A stretch of DNA of 64,000 bases from Simmondsia chinensis (lineage: Eukaryota; Streptophyta; Magnoliopsida; Caryophyllales; Simmondsiaceae), in the NCBI GenBank assembly GCA_018398585.1, contig JAGTTD010000001.1, positions 28,589,438 through 28,653,437 on the forward strand, written 5' to 3'. Positions 1 through 9,953 of the stretch are shown one piece after another (the stretch's first letter is position 1; every line of letters begins with the position of its first letter). The position numbers and the translations under genes were made by a program. The notes under the pieces are model-generated. The model was not told where the DNA came from and did not search any database. It saw only the letters and a program-made list of their open reading frames with translations.

Positions 1-106
1 GTCTCGGTTTAGCGTTACACCCTGAAGGAGTAGGACTGTGTACATCTCACCCCCCGAACCCTGCCCTAACGGGAGCCCTTGTGGCACTAGGATAGTTGTT
101 GTTGTT
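1..106 (+). mobile_element. RTE-LINE/SINE 3' tail, cut by the window edge
   Basis: The sequence carries the same 3' module seen at the end of both LINEs and of the 5S-headed SINEs in this window: CCCTGAAGG, a GTACATCTCACCCC stretch, a CGGGAGCCCTTGTGGCACTAGG block, and a short TTG-repeat tail ending at about 106. The part upstream lies outside the window, so it is not possible to say whether this is a LINE or a SINE. The orientation is plus because the TTG tail is on the right. Confidence 0.7.
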
Positions 107-1173
107 AATATTGGATATATAACATCCAAATCAATTAATTTAAACTTCTTTTAATAGTTTAAAATATCTTTGATAAAATTAGAAGTTAAGAGGGATCAAA
201 TTCATTTTAATTAATAGTTTAAGGGTGTCCTTGATAAAATTTGTAATTATCTTTTATGGCTTTACCAAAATTCTCTAGAACTTCCTTTTAACACACTACC
301 GATAAACTTCCTCGCTCCTTTGTGTTAAAAACTACAATGAGATCAAGCATGTTTACCTAAATTTACAAAATGTGGAACTTAACATTTGTTATTTATAATA
401 CTATTAACTTATGATAATATACGAATATGATTTGATTTATATTCTAGGATATGCAAATATACCATGCATTTTGTATTTTCACTCTTCTATACTTCGTTTG
501 GCAGGTTGTCTCCTATGGTGAAGGGGGAAAGACATCAATGACCTATGATGGGAGTTGTACTATCTCCATTAGCAATGCATTTCGTTTGGCAGGTTGTCTC
601 CTATGTGAAGGGGGGAAGACATCAATGACCTATGATGGGAGTTGTACCATCTCCATTAGCAATGCATTGTCTAGAACATCCCTTTTGTACACGAAGTTCG
701 CCAAGAATCTTTTAAAGATAGCCAATTCTTATCTCAGGTGCAAAGATTATATGCAACCACAATCTAGGACCACATGGTTCACGTGTTCATACTAAGGGGT
801 TGTTTAGAAACGTAAAATTTTACAATTTTCTTGAAAATTTTACCAGAAAAATTGGAAAAATTGTCAAAAGCCCGATTTTCCAACTAGAGAAGTTCAAAAG
901 TAATTTTTCAATTTTCGCTACTCCTACGGAAAATTTGAAGAACTGTTTAAAATTGTTTTCCATAATTTTCCACCTCCTTGTTTTACACAGGTTTCCTTCA
1001 ATACTCTCTTATTCCCAGCTTCATTCTCTTTTTTATTCTTCACTCCATCTTTTTCTTTCAAGCTCTCACGCTTATGTTACTAATTTCATAGTAATGTCAT
1101 AAATTGATTATCAAGTGTCACTACGTTTTTTATATTGGTTCATCCAAACATTTTAATGTTCTAGGCGCCATAT
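107..1173. other. AT-rich flank without a recognised gene
   Basis: This stretch holds an open frame at 451-795 whose openness comes mainly from an 88-bp duplication (listed separately), and a T/A-rich block at about 783-1000 that looks like a degenerate MITE. The sequence just before 1174 reads directly into the sequence after 10831 once the solo LTR is removed, so both belong to the same ancestral locus. No known protein was recognised. Confidence 0.5.
493..667 (+). repeat. Two-copy 88-bp tandem duplication inside an open frame
   Basis: Copy 1 is 493-580 and copy 2 is 581-667; both start TTCGTTTGGCAGG and differ by a few substitutions and one net base. A frame at 451-795 (114 codons from ATG) reads through both copies and repeats the peptide EGGKTSMTYDGSCTISISNA. 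The frame was not recognised as a known family. The 88-bp period is not a multiple of three; the compensating 1-base difference keeps the peptide in register across the two copies. Confidence 0.75.
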
Positions 1174-1390
1174 TGTTGGAATCAGTGTCCTAAAACCCAA
1201 TTATTTGGATAATCAAATAAAAGTGTTTTATTTATTTATTGTCTGATTATGTTTTACGAGTCAAACATACGTGTGATTGTTTTCTAAAACATTCCACGAG
1301 ATGGACATAGCCCAAGATGACATGTCAAGGTTGGTTTAAGTGGTCAATGAGATTGAGCCACTGATAGACTTAAATCAAATTAATGATATG

Positions 1391-1785
1391 TGATACAAAT
1401 ATTCCCGATGGCCATGCCCCGACTTAGTCTTGAGCCCTCATTGCCACAGCAGCACTGACAATTTGCCACATCATTTGCCATGTCACTTGCCTTGAGATAT
1501 TTTAGAATAAATAAGGGAGATGGAATTTGGTTAGATTACGGTGAGATTTTGTATGAGTCTTCTCTCTCTCCCCCTCAATCCTCTTCTCTACTTCTCCCCC
1601 CTTTTCCCTATACTTATACCTATACTACCACTATAGCAGTACTTGTATATCTTTGGGTATGATTGATGCATATATGATATTAATACTATAGAGATTGATC
1701 CCCTTTTGATTGTTGAATTGTTAATTGTGAGTTCAATTAGAGGGTTGTTGATTGTGGATAGGGCCTATCAATTGAGACCGGTATC
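1391..1785 (+). repeat. 5' LTR of the chromovirus-like element
   Basis: It aligns over its length with 8385-8799, including the CCCCGACTTAGTC block and the TATCAATTGAGA block near the 3' end. A CT-rich tract and the AATAAATAAG region suggest the usual U3/R organisation. The primer-binding site follows directly. Confidence 0.85.
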
Positions 1786-1788
1786 TTT

Positions 1789-1800
1789 TGGTATCAGAGC
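1789..1800 (+). other. Primer-binding site (initiator-Met tRNA type)
   Basis: TGGTATCAGAGC directly downstream of the 5' LTR is the usual plant retrotransposon primer site complementary to the 3' end of tRNA-iMet. Confidence 0.85.
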
Positions 1801-1988
1801 ACTCTTTCCTCGGCTCAATCCATACATAGGAGGCTTGTACAAGAGACAAAACGGCTATTAAGGTGCAATCCAAGTTCTGCACATAAGTTGTTCAATGAAA
1901 TGTTTTAAATAGTCAATCAGCAATTCATTCAGCAAAGCACCCTTTCCTTAGTTCAATCTTAGTCTTCAAGCACAATAATCTAGGATCA

Positions 1989-2500
1989 ATGGCGGATGGA
2001 ACTTAGTCTCATATTTCGTTGAGGAATTTTTAAGAGACGCTCGATCGAAGATTTTCAGCTCTAGATCGATCAGTGGAAAAGATGAAACAAATGGTCAGAG
2101 GGAATGTCGCTTCAGATCAGAGTCACTCGCTGGAGTTGTTCACAATCGTTCCATATCACCAGCACTAGTAGAAGCAACGCACAATGGTGATTCAGTGTTA
2201 TGAAGCTCTAGCGACACTCGCGATTCAACCGAGAAGTAATTATCAAATTCCAACTCCTATAATGAAAATAGATTTCCCGAAATTTGGTGGTGCCGATGTT
2301 GTTGGTTGGATACACAAGTGTGAGCAATACTTCATAGAACACCTGATTCGGTAAAAGTCATGATAGCTAGTTCAGCTCTAGAAGGTGAGGCGTTGGACTG
2401 GCCCGATCCATACAAGGATTCCCGGCCCCTAGGTTCTGTGATTCCTTGGGAAGTATATTCCACGCAATCTAGAGCTAGATTTTCTAATAGTGTTAGAGGC
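1989..2500 (+). pseudogene. gag, 5' part, broken by LINE insertion
   Basis: The reading around 2263-2490 contains the plant Ty3/gypsy gag signature: KIDFPKFGGADVVGWIHKCE, then ALEGEALDW, then RARF. Stops and frame changes interrupt it. The gag domain stops near 2500, where LINE 5' sequence starts, and resumes at about 6964 with DDLLAKLTKLKQTG, exactly the next part of the same domain. In family members these halves are contiguous. Confidence 0.8.
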
Positions 2501-2539
2501 TCTAATCACGACTCTCTCTCTCTTCTCTGTCTCTTCTAC

Positions 2540-3060
2540 TGAAACACGCACCCCCCCCCCCCTCCTCTGCAACGGCTAGCTAAGCCGGGCCCCCCACCTA
2601 CCGTCGGCCACCTCGCAGACCGACCGTCAGACCTCCAGCGACCCCACGCACCAACCTGCTCGCCCCACCACCCTCTCTCCTGCCCATTGCAACGCAATAC
2701 ACCCCCCCACCCTCTCTCCTCCCCACCATCAACCCCACCACCCAACACCATCTCCACCAACACTCCTCACCACCACCATCTCCTCCCTCCCCCCCCACCT
2801 AGCCCCACCCCTCCTCACCCCACCGCACCGCCGAACACCCTACCCCTCCGTACACCTCGCCCACCTCACCACCGAACACCCCACCCCTCCTCCAAACACC
2901 TCGCCCCACCCGCCACCAAACACCAACACCACCCACAGCACCATCAACACCCCTCCCCCCTCACCACCACTACCATCACCCCTCTCCCCCCACCTCCAGG
3001 CAGCCCTACCCGCCTCCTCCCCAGGACCAAATTGCAGCCAGCCGACCGGCCCAGGTAAGT
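2540..3060 (+). other. C-rich LINE 5' leader with Pro/Thr/His-rich open frame
   Basis: The plus strand here is strongly C-rich and G-poor. A frame at 2687-3058 could encode 123 residues dominated by Pro, Thr and His. Its stop falls inside AGGTAAGTA (3053-3061), which matches a plant 5' splice-site consensus. LINE 2 has the same layout at about 11100-11661, with low base identity. Whether this is translated is unknown. Confidence 0.5.
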
Positions 3061-3203
3061 AAAACCGGTCGGCCCTAGGTTCAAATCCCTGACTTTTTTG
3101 TTCGGTGCTCTTAATATTGTTCCTATTACTTATACTGGGTCTGGTATATCATTGTCTCTGGTGATTGTTTACGTGTATAATCGGGACTAGGAACAGGTAG
3201 TTT

Positions 3204-6145
3204 ATGAACCTTACCAACAATGGAGCTCAAAACGTGAGGCCATCTCTAAATGGGGTTGGAACGGGTCTGGGAAGTTCGCGAGGTGAGGGGAGTCTGCGAA
3301 TTGGGACATTAAATGTTAGCACGCTAACTAGGAAAAGCTTTGAAGTGGCCCAAATGATGGCGAGGAGAAAGATCAACATCCTGTGTATTCAAGAGACTAG
3401 GTGGGTAGGCACTAAAACAAGGGATGTGTTAGGCTACAAACTATGGTATTCGGGCCAAGTCAGGGGGAGAAATGGGGTAGGTATTATAGGGGATAGCTCC
3501 CTTAGGGACGAAGTAGTAAGGGTCACTAGGACTAGCGATAGGATTATTAGCATCAAGTTAGTTTTAGGCGGGGAGATGTTAAACATCATAAGTGCATACG
3601 GCCCACAGATAGGACATACACAGCAGGAGAAGGCCAGTTTCTGGGAGGACTTAGACCTAACAATGCAAGGGATACCCCAGAGCGAACAAGTTGTGATTAG
3701 AGGGGACTTTAATGGGCACGTGGCAGCGAACACAGACGGTTATGCATCCCACCATGGAGGATTTGGCTATGGAAGGAGAAATGATGAGGGCAAGGCTCTA
3801 TTGGACTTTGCCGTCATATATGAGTTAATAGTGGTCAACACCTTCTTCAAAAAGCGTGAGGACCACATCATCACCTATCGGAGTGGTGGAGCAAAGACCC
3901 AAATTAACTACATATTACTAAGAATGAGGACTCAACAAGATTGCAATGATTGCAAGGTTATCCCTGGGGAGGACATCTCAACACAACACAGAGTAGTGTG
4001 TGCTGAGATTAGGATCAAGAGAAAGAACAAGAAAGCCATCAAACCACCACAGCCACGCAAGCAATGGAGGGAGCTAAAGGGGGAAAACTCTCTAGTCTTT
4101 AAGGAAAGAGTTGAGGCTGAGCTTGGAGAGAAGTGTGAGGGAGATTTAAACCACCTGGGGAACCAAGTAGCCCAAAAGTTCAGAGATGTGGCACGAGAAG
4201 TCCTAGGCGCATCTAAAGGTAGGGCACCAAAGAACAAAGAGACCTGGTGGTGGTGCACGGAGGTCCAAGAGAGGATTAAGGCAAAACGAGACTGCTTCAA
4301 GGAATGGGATTGTAGTGGAGATGAAGACAAGAGACAACAATATAAACAGGTTAAGAAGGAAGCTAGGATAGCAGTTAGAGACGCACAATCCAAAGCCTTT
4401 GAGGAGTTTTATGAAAGGCTGGATACAAATGAGGGAGCTAGAGACCTCTATAGAATTGCAAAGGCAAGGGAAAGGAGGACTAGAGACCTGGACCAAGTAA
4501 GGTGCATAAAGGGGGCAGCAGGACAAGTGCTCGTGTTCAAGCAACAAATCAAAGCTAGGTGGAAGTCCTACTTCCACGATCTGTTTAATGAGAAGGGAGA
4601 TACAGTTACTCCCCCAGATGTTCTACAAACAACAGCAGTGCAAGAGTCCCACGACCATTGCGCCAGAATTAGACCCGAGGAAGTTAGGGAAGCATTGAGG
4701 AAGATGGGCAGGGGTAAAGCAGACGGCCCCGACGGTATACCCATTGAGGCATGGAAATGTACTGGAGAAACGGGTATAAGATGGTTGACTGAATTATTCA
4801 ACCAAATCCTCTAGGGGAAAAAGATGCCTGATGATTGGCGGAAGAGCATACTAGTCCCCGTCTATAAGAACAAAGGCGACATTCAGTGTTGTGCCAACTA
4901 CAGAGGACTCACACCAATGAGCCACACTCTGAAACTATGGGAGCGGGTCATAGAAGGGAGGCTTCGCCACCAAGCAGGAGTCTCGGAGAACCAATTTGGA
5001 TTTATGCCAGGTAGATCAACAACAGACGCCATCCATCTCCTAAGGAGGTCCATAGAGTACTATAGAGATAGACAGAAGGACCTTCATATGGTTTTCATTG
5101 ATTTGGAGAAGGCATATGATAGAGTGCCGAGAGAAGTCCTATGGTGGGACCTGGAGAGGAAAGGCATCCACGAGTCCTACATATGAGTCATCAAGGACAT
5201 GTACGAAGATGCTCAAACTAGTGTGCTCACTACGGAAGGGGAGACAAACGCTTTTCCCATTACTGTAGGAGTACACCAAGGTTCAGCCTTGAGTCCCTTT
5301 CTGTTCATTTTGGTGATGGACGAGCTCACTAGGCACGTCCAAGGGGATGTACCTTGGTGCATGCTTTTCGCGAACGACATAGTCCTAGTGGGTGAGTTTA
5401 GAGTGGAGGTGAATGAAAAACTAGAACTTTGGAGGTTGGCTTTAGAATCGAAAGGTCTTAAGGCTCAGTAGATCTAAGACAGAATATATGGAACTTAAGT
5501 TCAACACCTCTACCACGCCAAGCGCAGAAGTTGTATGGATTGGATCAGAGCACATACCTCAGAAAGCATGCTTTAAATACTTGGGTTCCATGGTGCAGAA
5601 TGATGGCGAAGTGGACGCAGATGTCAACAACAAGATTAAAGTGGGTTAGCACAAATGGAGAAAGGCAGCGGCGATACTGTGTGATAAGAAATTCCCGCTA
5701 AAATTAAAGCGGTAAATACTATAAGACTGTAGTGAGGCCAACTATGTCTTATGGGGCAGATTGCCGGCCTGTAAAGTGTCACTAAACTCAAAAGATGAGG
5801 GTGGCGGAGATGAGAATGCTAAGGTGGATGTGCGGACACACGAGGAGGGACAGGATCCGAAATGAGGTCATTAGAAGTAAACTGGGTGTCGCCCCAATAG
5901 AAGATAAGTTGAGGGAGCAACGTCTACGGTGGTTTTGCCATGTTAGATGGAGACCCACCACTGCACCTGTCAGGAGATGCGAACAACTCCACATAGCAAA
6001 CGGGAAGAGAGGGAGAGGACGGCCAAAGAAGAGCTGGATGGAGACAATACGACGGGATCTCACCTATCTCAACCTAAATGATGAGATGGCCCTAGACAGA
6101 GCTTTGTGGAGGTCTAGGATAGGCGTTCCCGATGTAGCGGTGTAG
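3204..6145 (+). pseudogene. RTE polyprotein: APE endonuclease and reverse transcriptase, inactivated
   Basis: This is the target-primed reverse transcription enzyme of LINE 1. The first open block (ATG 3204 to stop 4814, 536 aa) starts with an APE-like endonuclease: GTLNV, QETRW, SAYGPQ and GDFNGHV are visible. NYIL replaces the usual DYIL near residue 235. RT starts with KADGPDGIPIEAWK and continues in the next blocks (4824-5186 and 5199-5471) with NQFGFMPGRS, VFIDLEKAYDRVPR and HQGSALSPFLF; the catalytic FADD reads FAND. A block at 5795-6145 ends with the RTE C-terminal [16 protein letters not shown] motif. In-frame stops at 4812, 5184 and 5469 and the two Asp changes make it non-functional. 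Confidence 0.9.
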
Positions 6146-6308
6146 GAGCGTCTGTCCACTTGTCAGCCCATTCTAGTGCCATGACTCTACGATATGCCTA
6201 TTCCAAAGCTTGGGCATATGGACTTGCGGTCCCAGGGGCGGCCATCAGGGATGTGGTATGTGGCATAGTGGGGCATGGCCTAGATAGAAGATAGAATATA
6301 AAATTGAA

Positions 6309-6560
6309 GAAGCTGTTCTTGAAGTGGTTCAGGCACGCCAGGAGGAAACCATCCACTGCTCTAGTCAGGTATTGCGATCAGCTTCGTACCACGCTAGGAA
6401 GAAGAGGATGAAACAGGCCAAAGGAGGGACGACTGCAGTCGTACGGCAGGACCTCACCCACCTAAACCCACGGAAGGAGATGCCCTTAGATAGAGCTGGA
6501 TAGAGCTAGAGCTCGAGAGAGGACTAGTATAGGAGTAGCAGAGGTAGCGGCCTCATACCG
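6309..6560 (+). pseudogene. Second, divergent RTE C-terminal fragment
   Basis: After the polyprotein stop at 6145 the sequence reads again KWFRHARRKPSTALVRYCDQ, followed by a degenerate RPKEG...DLTHL...DRA region. This is homologous to 5930-6130 of the same LINE ([20 protein letters not shown]) but from a different subfamily. It has stops and frame changes. A tandem partial copy or a template switch during reverse transcription would explain it. Confidence 0.6.
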
Positions 6561-6835
6561 CTGCTTATTATGCTATTTATATGTTCATAGGCGTATAGGC
6601 TTATTAGGCTGTACTTATCTACCTATACGCCTATCTGTCTACTATCGACCTACTTGCTTATTTGTTTATTTGGCGTATTTGCTTATACTAGTTGCCTTGT
6701 AGGAAGGTTCTACCTCGTAATCTCCTCTAGGGCGTTTTTATGCTATGGCTTACTCTTTTGCTTTCATGCCCTATTGCTCACAACTCATTGCTCACAGGTC
6801 ATCATGATGCGATGAAGACATTCCTCTCAGATTAG

Positions 6836-6963
6836 GGGTCCTCGGAAACAACCTCTCTTCAGGTTGACACCCTGAAGGGGGAAGGCTGCGTACATCTACC
6901 CCCTCAAACCCCGCTTATGCGGGAGCCCTGAAGGCACTGGGATTGTTGTTGTTGTTGTTGTTG
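6836..6963 (+). repeat. LINE 3' tail module with TTG repeat
   Basis: The block starts GGGTCCTCGGAAACA and runs through ACACCCTGAAGGGG, GGCTGCGTACATC and GCGGGAGCCCTGAAGGCACTGG to (TTG)n at 6943-6963. The same order of blocks forms the 3' half of the three 5S-headed SINEs in this window. In known plant LINE/SINE pairs such a shared tail is what the LINE reverse transcriptase recognises. Confidence 0.85.
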
Positions 6964-7364
6964 TAGATGATCTGTTAGCTAAGTTGACGAAATTGAAACA
7001 AACTGGTGTCTTGGCAGATTCCCTGTGTGCGTTTGAATTGTTGGTCACTCGTTGTGAATTATCTGAGGGTTGAAAGACCAGTGTATTCATGGATGGATTA
7101 CAGGAAGAACTGTCTGGATGGGTTAAACTTTTTATACCCAATACTTTACAAGAGGCCATTGTTTTGGCTAAATTACAGGAGAAAAATTGCGAGTATCTAA
7201 ACCGTATTGCTGGTAAGAACCCCTCAAATTTAGCTCCCATCCTCCCATTATCTAACTATACTAGTAGAGAGACTCGAATACCGCCACAAGAACGGCCCTC
7301 AACCCACCTAGCCACATTATCACCCCCCAATCCCAAAGTTCAAATACAAACACAACTCACATAA
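6964..7364 (+). pseudogene. gag, continuation after the LINE
   Basis: DDLLAKLTKLKQTG and then MDGLQEELSGWVKLFIPNTL followed by QEAIVLAKLQEKN are the C-terminal half of a Ty3/gypsy gag domain. It is in the same strand as the first half at 1989-2500. One stop (near 7071) and a frame change are present. The 7250-7480 region is low-complexity linker; a retropepsin remnant follows at about 7500-7620. Confidence 0.8.
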
Positions 7365-7935
7365 AAAACCTGGTTAGGAGCCAACATGCATCAACCCCTG
7401 CAGAAGTTGATGACAGTGACACGGGTGAGGTTGAAACCAAGAACATAAACCTCACATATCGATACACACGTTAGCAGGAATTAGTACTTGCCAGACGATG
7501 AGAGTACGGGGCTACTGCGGGAAACAAATTGTTAGAATTTTGATAGACCGTGGCAATACGCATAGTTTTATTGATATGGGAATGGCTAAACTGTTGAATT
7601 GTGTTGCTGATACCTATGAGACTTCCGGTCACTATGGCTGATGGGAAACATATATTGAGTGAAGGGGTATGGCCAGCTTTGTTCTATGCTCTGCATTGTG
7701 GACCATCGAGTTGCCCTTCGTTGTTTAGTATCAATATCACCTCCGATGATTGTTCTGAAAATCTGTATACATTGCAGTCTCTGCTAGACAAATTTAACTG
7801 CGTCTTTATTGCTCAGCCGCCCCTACCATCATTTCGAACAGGGTTCGATCATCGAATTCCATTTGAAAGGTACAGAAAGTAGCACCGCCAACACCCTCTT
7901 TTGTCTTTCGGGTACTGAGATTTTGTGTATAGTTA

Positions 7936-8175
7936 TATCTTCCACTTCGTCTGAGCTTCACGTCAAGTCATATCAAGCGTGGCATTCAAACCCAGCTGTG
8001 GGTCGTATCATTATGGTTCTATCTCCCACTTCGTCTCAGCTTCACGTCAAGTTATATCAGGCATGGCATTCAAACCCAGCTGTGGGTCGTATCATTATGG
8101 TTCTATCTCCCACTTCGTTTGAGTTTCATGCGAAGTTATATCAGGCATGGCATTCAGACCCGGCTATGGATGGTA
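7936..8175 (+). repeat. 84-bp tandem repeats in the pol remnant
   Basis: Three units start at 7936, 8020 and 8104 (period exactly 84 bp; the third is partial). The period is a multiple of three, and a frame at 7809-8294 reads 28-residue repeats containing LHVKLYQAWHSNPAVGRI. The stretch lies where RT and integrase would be in a complete element. Nothing similar is expected in that part of pol. Confidence 0.85.
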
Positions 8176-8384
8176 GCCGCACCATCGTCACGTCCGCGCT
8201 AGGCTTGGCAGTTCTGTCCACTCCACCATGGGGGACGATTACCGCCAACTTGTTGCTACTCAGGTGCTCGTTCAATGGACTGGTCAGACTCTAATGACCC
8301 AACACAGGAATTTCTTCACGATCTGCAGCGTCAGTTACCTCATTTCGATCCTTGGGGACAATGGTCAAGTTGCAGAGGGCGTAT

Positions 8385-8799
8385 TGATACAAGTATTCCC
8401 AACGGCCACGCCCCGACTTAGTCTCAAGCCTCCTCATTGCCACTTCAGCACCAATAATTTGCCACATCATTTTCCATGTCACTTGCTTGCCATGCCACTT
8501 GCCTGGAGATATTTTAGTATAAATAAGAGAGATGGATTTAGGGTAAATTATTATGAGATTTTGTATGAGTGTTCTCTCTCTCCCTCAATCCTCTTCTCTA
8601 CTTCTACCCCCTTTCCCCTATCAAATAATTATACCTATACTACTACTATAGAAATACTTGTATATCTTTGGGTACAATTGATGCATATATGCTATTAATA
8701 ATAGAGATTGATCCCCTTTTGAATGTTGAGTTGTTAACTGTGAGTTCAACTGGGTGGTTGTTGATTGCGGATCGGGCCTATCAATTGAGATCGGTATCA
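8385..8799 (+). repeat. 3' LTR of the chromovirus-like element
   Basis: Starts TGATACAAGTATTCCC after a purine-rich tract and ends near GGTATCA, followed by the outer LTR sequence that continues from 1390. It aligns with 1391-1785 with scattered differences, implying an old insertion. Confidence 0.85.
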
Positions 8800-9543
8800 G
8801 TATGTTGTCAAAGTATGTTTGTAGTCGGTGATAAGTTTGGACAACTTGTCTCATAAGACTATAATATGATACTTTAGATGATTTGTGTCGGTCATATGGA
8901 TAGGGATCTAAAAAGTGTTATATTGGTGTTGTCTACAAGATTGGAACACTGAGTTGGACCATGTGAATTATTTGTTTTTTAACAGCTATCAGAAATAATT
9001 AATTTTGTAAAACAATAACTCTAAATTCAGAAAATAGTCTGAACTCATGTATGGATTGTTCGTTGCTTTGAGGTGCTAAAAGGATTAGGCCACAACACGT
9101 GACTTAAATCTTATGTCCTTTAGGTAATGGCATGAAGTGCAGCGGGAACAGGTATTTTACTAGGAATCTATAGTCTCTTACGAGATAAAGATGTCCCCTT
9201 AGTTAATTCGCCAACATACGAACAAATTCGAGAATTTTTGGCCAAAGTATTCCATATGTTTGAATTTGGAATTAGTACATAAATTATTTTCACTATTAAT
9301 GAATATTCAAGAAGGACGAGTCGAGAACTACAGTGAAAGATGTGAGAAAAATAACAATAGTAGTTAAAGTTATTTTTTCTCACGGATATCTAACAGAGGG
9401 GTTAATTGTCAAAATAAAAGTTATTTGGGAATTATTGTATAATTATATTTAATTCTATAATACAATAATATTTTATTTTATTCTATAATACAATAATATT
9501 TATTGAGTATAATTAAATATTACTAAATGGTAATCAATGTTAT

Positions 9544-9725
9544 TAGGGTTCATTTACCAAGCACAAGATCCCATTAGAACTCCGAAGTTAAGTGTGCCTG
9601 GGCGAAAGTAGTACCAGGATGAGTGACCTCCTAGGAAGTCCTCATTTTGCCAACTCTATAAGGTTGGGTCCTCGGAAACAGCCTCTTGGCAGGGTTATAC
9701 CCTGAAGGGGTAAGGCTGCATACCC

Positions 9726-9756
<31 letters not shown>

Positions 9757-9800
9757 GACCCCGCTTAGGCGAGAGCCCTTGAGGCACTGGGTCTGTTTGA
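9544..9800 (+). mobile_element. 5S-rRNA-headed SINE with RTE-LINE tail, copy 1
   Basis: Positions about 9546-9660 align with a plant 5S rRNA gene (AGAACTCCGAAGTTAAG, GTAGTACCAGGATG, GTGACCTCCTAGGAAGTCCT). At GGTCCTCGGAAACAGCCTC the sequence switches to the 3' module of the RTE LINEs and ends GGCACTGGGTCTGTTT. A perfect 15-bp target-site duplication, GGTAATCAATGTTAT, flanks it (9529-9543 and 9801-9815). The paralogous LTR at about 48019-48034 has this site once, uninterrupted. The promoter part carries several changes, and a C/A homopolymer (9724-9756) has expanded in the tail. It is not a 5S gene; a 5S model would hit only its first half. Confidence 0.93.
9724..9756 (+). repeat. Poly-C/poly-A tract inside the SINE tail
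   Basis: A run of about 23 C followed by about 10 A replaces the short CACCCC stretch present at this place in the sister copies. Length is probably unreliable in sequencing. Confidence 0.85.
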
Positions 9801-9953
9801 GGTAATCAATGTTATCAAAGAGTTGATAATTAGATTTGATCCATTTGGAGCTAGAATTAAGTTGTTCCCGAGGTCCCTTTGCAAGCCTCTAGAAGTACAC
9901 AGGTTGAAAATATTTAAAATGAATTCATGAAATGAATTATTTATTCATGAGAT

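Larger units (their letters stand above)
2505..6963 (+). mobile_element. RTE-type non-LTR retrotransposon (LINE 1)
   Basis: Order: a C-rich, G-poor 5' UTR (about 2540-3060), an endonuclease-RT polyprotein remnant (3204-6145), a divergent second C-terminal copy (about 6309-6560), and a 3' tail (6836-6963) ending in a TTG repeat. The 5' boundary is inferred from where the host gag is interrupted; no clear target-site duplication was found. One long endonuclease-RT frame without a separate nucleocapsid ORF and a microsatellite rather than poly(A) tail fit the RTE clade. The 3' tail is the module shared with the 5S-headed SINEs. Confidence 0.88.
1391..8799 (+). mobile_element. Chromovirus-like Ty3/gypsy element, pol mostly deleted, split by a LINE
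   Basis: The 5' LTR is 1391-1785 and the 3' LTR 8385-8799, both starting TGATACAA. A primer site TGGTATCAGAGC (initiator-Met tRNA type) lies at 1789-1800, and a purine-rich tract precedes the 3' LTR. The duplication is TATG (5-bp form ATATG/GTATG, one mismatch). Interior order: gag remnants, a retropepsin remnant near 7500-7620 (LIDRGNTHSFID, where DSG is normal), 84-bp tandem repeats, and a chromodomain-like end near 8250-8350 (VLVQWTGQ; then LHDLQRQLPHFDPWG in another frame). No RT or integrase core was seen, so it cannot move by itself. The outer LTR paralogue at about 41305 shows the site without this insertion. Confidence 0.85.

Noticed and set aside
3077..3092. tRNA box-B-like AGGTTCAAATCCC in the LINE 1 leader
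   Set aside because: No box A at the right spacing and it is absent from LINE 2.
3434..4801. Minus-strand frames opposite the LINE polyprotein
   Set aside because: Shadow frames of a well-identified coding sequence on the plus strand.
7936..8175. CRISPR-like direct repeats
   Set aside because: Units are contiguous with no unique spacers and lie in a plant retrotransposon.
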